A stretch of DNA of 64,000 nt from positions 2,021,947-2,085,946 of the forward strand of contig NZ_CP016804.1 of assembly GCF_001886955.1 (NCBI RefSeq), written 5' to 3'. Every line of letters begins with the position of its first letter. The stretch's first letter is position 1. This DNA is from Halodesulfurarchaeum formicicum. Lineage in GTDB: Archaea > Halobacteriota > Halobacteria > Halobacteriales > Halobacteriaceae. Below, one piece after another: positions 57,678 through 64,000 of this stretch. The notes under the pieces were generated by a model, which saw nothing but the letters and a program-made list of their open reading frames with translations, did not search any database and was not told where the DNA came from. The translations under genes and the position numbers were made by a program.

Positions 57678-59462
57678 ATGAACTTAAAGCGGGGTGGTGG
57701 CCGGATCGGTCGGCTGCAGTACTGGACCGGGGAGTACGCACTCCGGGGAGTGGCTGTCGTGACCGCCATCGTTCTGGTGGTGCTGTTCTACTACCCGGTC
57801 GGGACGGTCCTCGCGAACGGGCTGTTCGGGTCGGTCGAGGGGACGAACCCGGTGCTCGCGGTTCTCGGCTCGGAGTTCTACCTCGGTGCGGCGAGTGGGC
57901 TCACGGACCCCTCGGCCGTTCCTGGTGGCGTGCTGGACTGGATGCGAGCCGGGTTTCCAGCCGTCGACTTCGGTTTGGTCGGCTTCACGGTCTATCAGGC
58001 GCTGCTGTCGACACTCGCGAGTCTGGCCCTCGGGCTTCCAGGGGCGTCTCTCCTCGCCCACTACGACTTTCCGGGCCGGGAGACAGTTCGGTCGCTCACG
58101 ATGTTGCCCTTCGTCCTGCCCTCGATCATGGTGGCGATCGGTTTCGTCGCGATGTTCGGGGATCAGGGGGTGCTGAACAGCTTCCTCGGTTGGCTGGGTC
58201 TGGAGTCGGTCTCGGTGATGTACACCCTTCAACTGGTCGTGCTTGCCCACGCCTTCTACAACGCGCCGCTCGTGACCCGGATCGTGGGGGCCGCGTGGGC
58301 GGGGCTGGACCGATCGAAGATCGAGACGGCCCGCGGGCTTGGGGCCGGGCCGATTCGTGCCTTCGTCGATGTGACACTGCCCCAGTTGGGTCCCGCGATC
58401 CTGGCCGGCGCGCTTCTGACCTTCCTCTTTACGTTCATGTCCTTCCCCATCGTGCTGGCACTGGGTGGGCTCGAACTCGCGACGGTGGAGGTCTGGCTGT
58501 ACGCCCGCGTCCAGCAACTCGAACTCGCCCAGGCCGCCGGCCTGGCCGTGGTCGAGACGGTGATCACCCTCTCGCTGACCTACGCCGCACTGCGCTACGA
58601 GAGCGGCCAGCGCGGGCTCGGCCGGGGACCGAACCGGAAACCGCTTATCGGCTCGCTCCGCGATCCGCGTCGCCTCGGCCTACTCGCGTATGGGCTCGTC
58701 GTGGGGATTGTCTTCCTCGGGCCGATCCTGAGCATGGTCGTCGAGAGCCTGACCGGACCAGGCGGGCCCACGCTCGAACACTACGCCTTTCTCCTCGAAC
58801 GCCAGGCGACCGGTGCGAGCTATCAGGTCAAGCCGCTACCGGCGATCCGCAACTCACTCATGTTTGGGCTGGCAGCCCTCGGGATTGCAGTTCCGATGGG
58901 CGTGACGGTGGCGGTCCTCGAAGATTCCCGTATCCCCGGGAGCCGCCTGCTTGGCACGCTGCTGATGGCGCCCCTCGCGGTGAGCGGAATCGTCCTCGGT
59001 CTCGGCCTGTTACAGGGACTCGTGTTTGGAACCGAGCTGTTCGGCCACCGGATCACCGTGACCGGGCCGGTCGCGATCGTGGCTGCCCACGCCGTCGCTG
59101 CCTACCCCTTCGTCACCAGAACGGTCTCTCCCATGCTCCAGCAAGTCGATCACCGACTCGTGGAGACAGCCCGGGTGCTGGGGGCCTCCCGCGGACGAGC
59201 GCGGTTTGACGTCGAACTGCCGCTGGTCCTCCCGGGGATCGTCGCCGGGGCCGCGCTGGCCTACGCGATCAGCGTCGGCGAGTTCGACTCGACGATCATA
59301 TTGGCCGAGGGGAGTTCGAGTTACACGATGCCCGTGGCCGTCGAGCGCTATCTCGGAAACCGGACCCTCGGCCCGGCGACGGCCATGGGGACAGTGCTGC
59401 TCGGCGTCACGGCGATTAGCTTCGTCGTCATCGATCGCGTCGGGGGGTGGTGGGAGCCATGA
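57678..59462 (+). CDS. ABC transporter permease, fused double domain (ThiP-like)
   Basis: 594 aa with about twelve membrane segments and two BPD_transp_1 EAA-type loops (ETARGLGAGPIRAFVDVTLP in the first half, ETARVLGASRGRARFDVELP in the second). The two-domain fusion matches ThiP and related importers. The ATG at 57678 lies 2 nt after the binding-protein stop; an upstream in-frame codon overlaps that gene. Its stop overlaps the ATPase start by 4 nt. Confidence 0.88.
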   Translation: MNLKRGGGRIGRLQYWTGEYALRGVAVVTAIVLVVLFYYPVGTVLANGLFGSVEGTNPVLAVLGSEFYLGAASGLTDPSAVPGGVLDWMRAGFPAVDFGLVGFTVYQALLSTLASLALGLPGASLLAHYDFPGRETVRSLTMLPFVLPSIMVAIGFVAMFGDQGVLNSFLGWLGLESVSVMYTLQLVVLAHAFYNAPLVTRIVGAAWAGLDRSKIETARGLGAGPIRAFVDVTLPQLGPAILAGALLTFLFTFMSFPIVLALGGLELATVEVWLYARVQQLELAQAAGLAVVETVITLSLTYAALRYESGQRGLGRGPNRKPLIGSLRDPRRLGLLAYGLVVGIVFLGPILSMVVESLTGPGGPTLEHYAFLLERQATGASYQVKPLPAIRNSLMFGLAALGIAVPMGVTVAVLEDSRIPGSRLLGTLLMAPLAVSGIVLGLGLLQGLVFGTELFGHRITVTGPVAIVAAHAVAAYPFVTRTVSPMLQQVDHRLVETARVLGASRGRARFDVELPLVLPGIVAGAALAYAISVGEFDSTIILAEGSSSYTMPVAVERYLGNRTLGPATAMGTVLLGVTAISFVVIDRVGGWWEP

Positions 59463-60478
59463 CCCGCGTCGAACTCACGGGGGTCAGCAAGCGATTCGGG
59501 GGCGAACTCGCCCTCGAGGACGTCTCGCTCTCGATCGACGACGGCGAGTTTTTCACGCTCGTCGGGCCCTCCGGCTGTGGCAAGACCACGACCCTGCGAA
59601 TCCTCGCTGGCCTGACCGAGCCCTCGGCGGGCACGGTCCGGTTCGACGGTCAGTCGATGGCCGGGATCCCACCCGAGGATCGAAACGTCGGCATCGTCTT
59701 CCAGAACGTCTCGCTGTTCGAGCACCGAACTGTCGCCGAGAACGTCGCCTACGGGCTCAAGTTCCACGACCCACCCGGTGGCGTCACACGGGAAAAGCGA
59801 GTCGCGGAGTTGCTCGACCTGGTCGATCTGGGCGGACTGGGCGATCGGGACCCCGCAACCCTCTCCGGGGGGCAACAACAGCGAGTCGCCCTCGCCAGGG
59901 CGCTCGCTCCGGGGCCCGACCTGCTGTTGCTCGACGAACCGATGAGCGCACTCGACGCCAGTCTCCGGGACCGACTCCGGAAGACGGTCGCGAGGATCCA
60001 ATCCGAGCTCGGGATTACCACGATATACGTTACTCATGATCAATCGGAGGCGCTCTCGATGAGTGATCGCCTCGCCGTGATGCGGGCGGGCCGGATCGAA
60101 CAGGTCGGCCGACCGGAGACCGTCTACGAGCAGCCAGCAAATCGCTTCGTCGCCCAATTCGTGGGCGAGAACAACCTCTTCGAGATACAGCAGGTCGACG
60201 GGGACATCGTCACGATCGAGGGCGGGCAACAGTTTCGAGTTAGGCCCCCCGTTTCAACTGGAGATGTCCTCGCTGTCAGGCCGACTGCGTTGCATCTGGG
60301 CACGGACGACAACCAACTCGAAGTCGAGGTCGAGCGGGTGGCGTTCCACGGCACGGGGTACACCCTTCACTGTGACATTGCGGGCCGAGAACTGGTCGTC
60401 GAGAGCGACCGGCCGGCCGAAGGGATCGTTACTGTTGGATTCTCGCGGTCGGCGGTCACGGTCCTGCCGGCGGCGTGA
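59459..60478 (+). CDS. ABC transporter ATP-binding protein (thiamine-type operon)
   Basis: 339 aa. Walker A GPSGCGKTTT, Q-loop VFQNVSLFEHRT, signature LSGGQQQRVALARAL, Walker B LLLLDEPMSALDASL and the H-loop YVTHDQSEAL are intact. A C-terminal TOBE-like region (about 240-339) makes it longer than E. coli ThiQ and closer to PotA/FbpC ATPases. Substrate is inferred from the binding protein. ATGA overlap couples it to the permease. Confidence 0.9.
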   Translation: MTRVELTGVSKRFGGELALEDVSLSIDDGEFFTLVGPSGCGKTTTLRILAGLTEPSAGTVRFDGQSMAGIPPEDRNVGIVFQNVSLFEHRTVAENVAYGLKFHDPPGGVTREKRVAELLDLVDLGGLGDRDPATLSGGQQQRVALARALAPGPDLLLLDEPMSALDASLRDRLRKTVARIQSELGITTIYVTHDQSEALSMSDRLAVMRAGRIEQVGRPETVYEQPANRFVAQFVGENNLFEIQQVDGDIVTIEGGQQFRVRPPVSTGDVLAVRPTALHLGTDDNQLEVEVERVAFHGTGYTLHCDIAGRELVVESDRPAEGIVTVGFSRSAVTVLPAA

Positions 60479-60495
60479 TGGGCCGAATCGGTGGT

Positions 60496-61173
60496 TTAGG
60501 GCGCGACACCGACAGTAAGGAGCGTGCCGTAGGTGTGATACCGTTCGATCATGGCCTCGCGAGTCTCGAAGGATTCGGTGGGGAACGCATCGGCCGGCGG
60601 GATCTCGACCTCGCGGTCCGGAATGTTGTCCTGCTCGGCGACGTACAACCCGGCCTCCCTGAAGGCCTCGCGGTACTCCTCGCGACTCCAGCGGGTCATC
60701 GGGATCTCGATGTACTCCTGCCACTCGTGTGAGTGGACGTTCTCCTCGTAGTAATCCACCGCACAGTAAACCGTGCCCCCGGGAGAGAGGACCCGGCGGA
60801 GTTCGGACAGGACTTCGACCGGATCCTCGGCGTAGTAGATCGCCTCCATCGAGAAGGCGTGATCGATCGAGTTCTCGGCAAAGGGAAGGGCCTGGAAGTC
60901 ACTTCGGAGAAAGGCGATGGCATCGTCCTCGGTGTAGGATCTGGCGTTTGCGACCATCTCCGGGGCGGCGTCCAGGCCGTAGCCGCGAGCGATCGAGCGT
61001 TCCCGGAGGGCCCGGAGGGCATACCCACTTCCAGTCCCCAGGTCGAGGACGGTGTCCCCCTCCTCGATAGGCATCCGGGCGAGGGCGTGTTTGGCCGTGT
61101 GCCAGTGGCGCTCCTCCATCCCGCGGTCTTTGCCCTCCTGGGCCCAGGCGTCGAACGCTTCTCGAATGCTCAT
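60496..61173 (-). CDS. Class I SAM-dependent methyltransferase
   Basis: 225 aa. Motif I VLDLGTGSGYALRAL, an acidic DAAPEMV (motif II), SDFQALPFAENSIDHAFSME (motif IV) and RRVLSPGGTVYCAVDYY. It belongs to the small-molecule methyltransferase group (UbiE-like). The substrate is unknown. It converges on the ABC operon and is divergent from the next gene. Confidence 0.85.
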   Translation of the reverse strand: MSIREAFDAWAQEGKDRGMEERHWHTAKHALARMPIEEGDTVLDLGTGSGYALRALRERSIARGYGLDAAPEMVANARSYTEDDAIAFLRSDFQALPFAENSIDHAFSMEAIYYAEDPVEVLSELRRVLSPGGTVYCAVDYYEENVHSHEWQEYIEIPMTRWSREEYREAFREAGLYVAEQDNIPDREVEIPPADAFPTESFETREAMIERYHTYGTLLTVGVAP

Positions 61174-61271
61174 GGAGACCCTCCCGTAGTCATGTTCGAA
61201 GGCACACGCGCCACCGTGAAAACCGCTCCGGGAGCCCCTGTGCTTATGCCCCGTGGCCGGGTTGCTCCCGT

Positions 61272-61850
61272 ATGGCCTATGACCTCGCGATCGACGGCGC
61301 CCCGACCACCGTGGCGGCCGGCACGTCGATCCTCCTCAAACATCCCAGCATCGGTGGGACGGACCCGATCGATACGGGTTTTCTGCGCCCCGGGAACGAG
61401 CGCGCGCTCGTGGTTTCGACCCGGACCACCGCCCGAGAAGTGGCCGAAAAACTGGCCCATTACGGGGTCGATACCGATCGGACGGCGATCCTGGATACGC
61501 TCAGCATCGATCGAGGATACTCACGCCGGCGTCAGCAGGGGGTGCAGTACGTCTCCGCCCCGGACGACGTAGCGGGGATCGTCGAGGCCGTCGAGGCGTT
61601 TCTGTCCGAGCGCCAGTCCGGGGGCCGGCTTAGTTTCGATTCGATCTCGGAGTTGGCCTACTACGCTGGCGAGGACGCCGCAGCCAGCGCGCTCGCCCAG
61701 TTAAGCGAGTTGGTGGCCGAAAACGACGCCGTCGCGCTCTTTCACGTCTCGCCGGAGGTTCACGAGAACACCGTCCTCGAACGGTTCGAACGGGCCTGTA
61801 ACGCGGTGATCGAACTGAGTGCGGACGGCCAGATGCGAACGCAGTTCTAG
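61272..61850 (+). CDS. DUF7504/KaiC-like RecA-fold protein without a Walker A lysine
   Basis: 192 aa. GTSILLKHPSIGGTDPIDTG takes the place of a P-loop, then ALVVSTRTTAREVAEKL, ILDTLSIDRGYSRRR and SFDSISELAYYAGE. The pattern is a RecA/KaiC-like core found in haloarchaea, often near signalling genes; I associate it with DUF7504 from memory. A canonical GxxxxGKT is missing, so ATP hydrolysis is doubtful. It converges on oapC. Confidence 0.65.
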   Translation: MAYDLAIDGAPTTVAAGTSILLKHPSIGGTDPIDTGFLRPGNERALVVSTRTTAREVAEKLAHYGVDTDRTAILDTLSIDRGYSRRRQQGVQYVSAPDDVAGIVEAVEAFLSERQSGGRLSFDSISELAYYAGEDAAASALAQLSELVAENDAVALFHVSPEVHENTVLERFERACNAVIELSADGQMRTQF

Positions 61851-61869
61851 TGCAAACTCGCCGAAAAGT

Positions 61870-62544
61870 TCAGTCGTCCCGCCAGGTCTCGGGGACTTCG
61901 ATCATGTACTTGCCGTCTTCGCGGAGCGCGACGATGTGTTCCTCCCGATCGTAGAGTTCCATCAGGTTCAGTTCGTACTGGCCCGGTTCGACGATCCGGA
62001 TGCTCTCGAACTGGTCGTTGAGTTCCTCGCGAAGGGTCTCCAGGTCGGTGTCGGCCGCGGAATCAGGCTCGTCGACCACGCGTCCACCTTCGGTGGGCGG
62101 GGTTTCGCCTGCCGATTCCCCCTCGGCGCTCGGTGCAGTCGACCCGCCGGCCGACCCCGCCGAGGCGGTGTTCGAGGGAAGCTCGGAGAGATCGGCGACG
62201 TCACCGCGGGCGGAGGCCTGTGCTCGATCCTCGGAAGACGAATCCTCGCTTGGCGTGTCCTGGGCGACGACCTCGGCGTCCTCAGCCGATTCGTCCGGAT
62301 CGGGCTCCGACCCGGCGTCACCGACGTACTCCTTGACGGTCCGGGCCGCCCGACCCATCCGCCCAGTGACCGACTCCTCGGAGAGGGGTGGGTCCGGCGG
62401 TTCCTCGGATGTGGACGTCTCCGCTGGACTGGCCCCCTCCGGGATGTACTGGAAGGTGTTGCCACCACAGTGAGGACAGCCCGAGAGCATCTCCTTTGAG
62501 CCGTCCGGGAACGTCGCCGAGCAGTTCGTACACTGGTGGGGCAT
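61870..62544 (-). CDS. oapC: Origin-associated zinc-ribbon protein OapC (DUF2072)
   Basis: 224 aa. MPHQCTNCSATFPDGSKEML and GCPHCGGNTFQYI form a zinc ribbon; a long acidic Ser/Glu-rich linker (about 40-160) separates it from a conserved C-terminal domain (ELNLMELYDREEHIVALRED). This matches the DUF2072 family, named OapC in Haloferax for its place beside the main replication origin. It starts 3 nt after oapB. DNA binding is suggested by family. Confidence 0.85.
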   Translation of the reverse strand: MPHQCTNCSATFPDGSKEMLSGCPHCGGNTFQYIPEGASPAETSTSEEPPDPPLSEESVTGRMGRAARTVKEYVGDAGSEPDPDESAEDAEVVAQDTPSEDSSSEDRAQASARGDVADLSELPSNTASAGSAGGSTAPSAEGESAGETPPTEGGRVVDEPDSAADTDLETLREELNDQFESIRIVEPGQYELNLMELYDREEHIVALREDGKYMIEVPETWRDD

Positions 62545-62547
62545 CGG

Positions 62548-62937
62548 CTATCGCCCCGAGATGAGTGCGCGGATGAGCGTCTCGTCTTTCTGGAGCGAGT
62601 GAATCTGATTGGCCGGGCCAATTACTGTGAGTTTGGCGTTCGAGGATTGGCCACCGATCAGTCGAGAGAGGAAGTTTCCGCTGCCCGCCGCCGACTGTGG
62701 GAAACTCTCGATCTCGATGCCCGAGAAGTCATCCGGGTTGATCTCGGTCATCGTGACTTCGATGAGTTTGGACTCCTCGTCGGGGGTGAGGCCCTCCTCG
62801 AGGATGACGATGTTCCCGTCCCGCACGTCATCGAGGATCATCCGGATCTTCTCCATCGAGGTCTTATCGCGCATCCGCTGCCCGGAGATCAGCTCGATCT
62901 GGACCCCGTCCGCCGTCTCGTGTTCGATTCCTGCCAT
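62548..62937 (-). CDS. oapB: Origin-associated protein OapB (DUF2073)
   Basis: 129 aa. GVQIELISGQRMRDKTSMEK, ILDDVRDGNIVILEEGLTPD and TMTEINPDDFSGIEIESFP define DUF2073. It sits between oapA (4-nt gap) and oapC (3-nt gap). The Met at 62935-62937 begins MAGIEHETADG; the longer frame runs into oapA. The exact function is unknown; the family is conserved next to archaeal origins. Confidence 0.85.
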   Translation of the reverse strand: MAGIEHETADGVQIELISGQRMRDKTSMEKIRMILDDVRDGNIVILEEGLTPDEESKLIEVTMTEINPDDFSGIEIESFPQSAAGSGNFLSRLIGGQSSNAKLTVIGPANQIHSLQKDETLIRALISGR

Positions 62938-62941
62938 ACTA

Positions 62942-63586
62942 TCACCCGAAGTACGCCGCGATCTTGTCGTACACTTCGTCCATGTTGTCCCCCTCCAGCG
63001 CCGAGAGCGGCACCGTTTCGTGCTGGGGGAAGGCGTTCTCGATACGGCTGATCTGGGCCTCATCGAGGTCGATCTTGTTCGCGAAGATCAGGACCGGCAG
63101 ATCCCGGGACTCGATGATCCCGATCAGCATCGTGTTCACCTGGGTGAACGGATCCTCCGCCGAGTCCAGGACGTAAATCACGCCGTCGACGTCCTCCCGA
63201 AGCCAGTGCATCGCCTCCGCGACCCCCTCGGTGGCCTCCCGGGAACGCCGGACGGCCTCGTCTTTCTCGATGTCGTGATCGAGGAACTCGGTGTAATCGA
63301 CCTTCGTCGTCACGCCCGGCGTGTCGACGATGTCGATCGTCACCGTCTGTCCGTTGCGTTCGATCTCGACGTTCTCTTTGCGACGGGCCCGCCGCGTCTC
63401 GTGAGGGATCTGTGATTCCGGTCCGATGGCGTCGCCGGTCCAGTCCCTGGCGATTCGGTTTGCGAGTGTCGTCTTCCCCGCGTTCGGCGGCCCGTAGATG
63501 CCGATACGTTTCGGTTCCCCATTGCTCTCGAAGAAGGCGTCCGCGACCCGAGAGATGCTATTTCGTAGGCTTCCGAGCAGTCCCAT
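62942..63586 (-). CDS. oapA: Era-like GTPase OapA
   Basis: 214 aa. G1 GPPNAGKTTLANR (about 31-43), G3 DIVDTPGV, G4 FANKID and G5 LSAL show a small Ras-like GTPase related to Era. In Haloferax it is the first of oapABC beside oriC1, with a mild role in DNA content or replication reported for the set. TGAAATC-type element near 63613-63622 is a possible promoter about 31 bp upstream. Confidence 0.88.
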   Translation of the reverse strand: MGLLGSLRNSISRVADAFFESNGEPKRIGIYGPPNAGKTTLANRIARDWTGDAIGPESQIPHETRRARRKENVEIERNGQTVTIDIVDTPGVTTKVDYTEFLDHDIEKDEAVRRSREATEGVAEAMHWLREDVDGVIYVLDSAEDPFTQVNTMLIGIIESRDLPVLIFANKIDLDEAQISRIENAFPQHETVPLSALEGDNMDEVYDKIAAYFG

Positions 63587-63710
63587 TATGACCCACCTTG
63601 TGCGTCCCGGGGCTTGAAATCTCCGGACACGTCTACCCGTGCAGGCTGTAACGCCTTAAGTCTACAGGCAGAGCGGGCGACTGGTCCGGATCAGCAGTCC
63701 GCACCAAGCA

Positions 63711-63737
63711 GTTCCAGTTGAAACAGAGCGGTTGGGA
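63711..63737 (+). other. ORB-like origin recognition box 1
   Basis: Core GTTCCAGTTGAAAC (63711-63724) followed by GGTTGGG. The archaeal ORB core is an imperfect dyad of TTCCAxxxGAAAC type with a downstream G string, the binding site for Orc1/Cdc6. It forms an inverted pair with the next box. Confidence 0.65.
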
Positions 63738-63762
63738 CCGCCCCGGTGATTTCGACTGGAAC
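63738..63762 (-). other. ORB-like origin recognition box 2 (inverted)
   Basis: On the minus strand the core is GTTCCAGTCGAAAT followed by CACCGGGG. It differs from box 1 at only two core positions, with the G strings of the two facing each other across 63731-63746. Confidence 0.6.
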
Positions 63763-63913
63763 GCGGGCAACAGGCATCGCTTCCGAGAAACAGCTGCGAT
63801 TGTTTTCGGTGAACCTCCGGCCGAATCGGTTGGAGTTGAGACTGTGTGACTAGATTCCGTGATTCAGTTATCGCTCCAGTAACATATCGAAAGTAAGAGT
63901 GTTCAGGACAGCA

Positions 63914-63945
63914 CCCCTCCCCCACCCCTTTGTTTCGTGTGGAGC
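63914..63945 (-). other. ORB-like origin recognition box 3 with long G string
   Basis: On the minus strand the core is GCTCCACACGAAAC followed by AAAGGGGTGGGGGAGGGG, the best match to the ORB-plus-G-string layout. The G string points toward oapA, like that of box 2. Confidence 0.65.
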
Positions 63946-64000
63946 GCGAAAACAGCGTGGTGACGGGTTCAGAAACAGGATTCTTTTCTTAGATAACTTA

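Larger units (their letters stand above)
63587..64000. other. Putative replication origin (oriC1-type), cut by window edge
   Basis: 414 bp without a credible gene, next to oapABC, which flank the main origin in haloarchaea. It holds three ORB-like sites (63711-63737, 63738-63762 inverted, 63914-63945 inverted), a degenerate one (GTTGGAGTTGAGAC near 63829-63842), and AT-rich segments (63840-63900 and 63980-64000) that could unwind. An orc1/cdc6 gene should lie just beyond the right edge; it is not visible here. Confidence 0.7.

Overview
The window is chromosomal DNA from a halophilic archaeon (class Halobacteria). The evidence is high G+C, acidic Asp/Glu-rich proteins, leaderless genes with a TATA-like box about 27 bp before the start codon, and a purely archaeal information-processing set: PriL primase subunit, RFC small subunit, RadA, NMD3, SRP54/FtsY, aIF6, eL31/eL39, prefoldin alpha and SAMP2. 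A sulfur-trafficking cassette recalls sulfur-metabolising haloarchaea, but the genus cannot be fixed from this sequence. No rRNA, CRISPR array, transposase or provirus was seen.

Layout. 1-6.2 kb: priL (cut by the window edge), archaetidylserine decarboxylase, rpiA, a histone-fold miniprotein, a phosphohexomutase, an MscS channel, a GNAT gene coupled to samp2, and a bactofilin-like membrane protein. 6.4-17 kb: an RFC small-subunit gene interrupted by a 436-aa intein, alaS, PHP and zinc miniproteins, a tandem repeat copied from the 3' end of a Taw2-type gene, NMD3, and htpX-pspAB. 17-25 kb: radA, then DsrE-TusA-SQR-like-DUF1641 facing sufS-sufU, a sulfatase-like gene, a flippase-like gene, DUF424 and a TPR protein. 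25-33 kb: thpR, then a translation and protein-targeting cluster (rpl39e-rpl31e-aif6-pfdA-ftsY), srp54, paired MgtE-like halves, and a fused kinase-UPF0201 gene. At 33 kb an intron-containing tRNA-Arg(TCT) is followed by three tandem 94-105 bp units, each ending in the tRNA 3' sequence. 33-40 kb: small membrane and zinc proteins, OsmC, threonine aldolase, a phosphoesterase and an XPD/Rad3 helicase. 40-47 kb: argG-argH and lysW-argX (arginine synthesis on a LysW carrier), thrC and metX. 47-55 kb: a histidine kinase overlapping ligA (NAD+ DNA ligase), then uvrC, with uvrB opposite, forming an excision-repair block. 55-60.5 kb: an AEC transporter and a thiamine-type ABC importer behind a palindromic operator. 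60.5-64 kb: a methyltransferase, a RecA/KaiC-like protein, the origin-associated genes oapA-oapB-oapC, and a gene-free stretch with origin recognition box (ORB)-like sites, interpreted as a replication origin running off the window.

Strongest leads for a second look: (1) the tRNA-Arg-anchored repeat array (33142-33445); (2) the RFC intein with a zinc knuckle, NUMOD3-like repeats and a PD-(D/E)XK-like nuclease rather than LAGLIDADG; (3) the ORB-like sites next to oapABC; (4) the sulfur-relay cassette facing the Suf genes; (5) the repeat array amplified from the stop-codon end of the taw2-like gene. All calls come from reading the sequence and from memory of the families; no database search was run.
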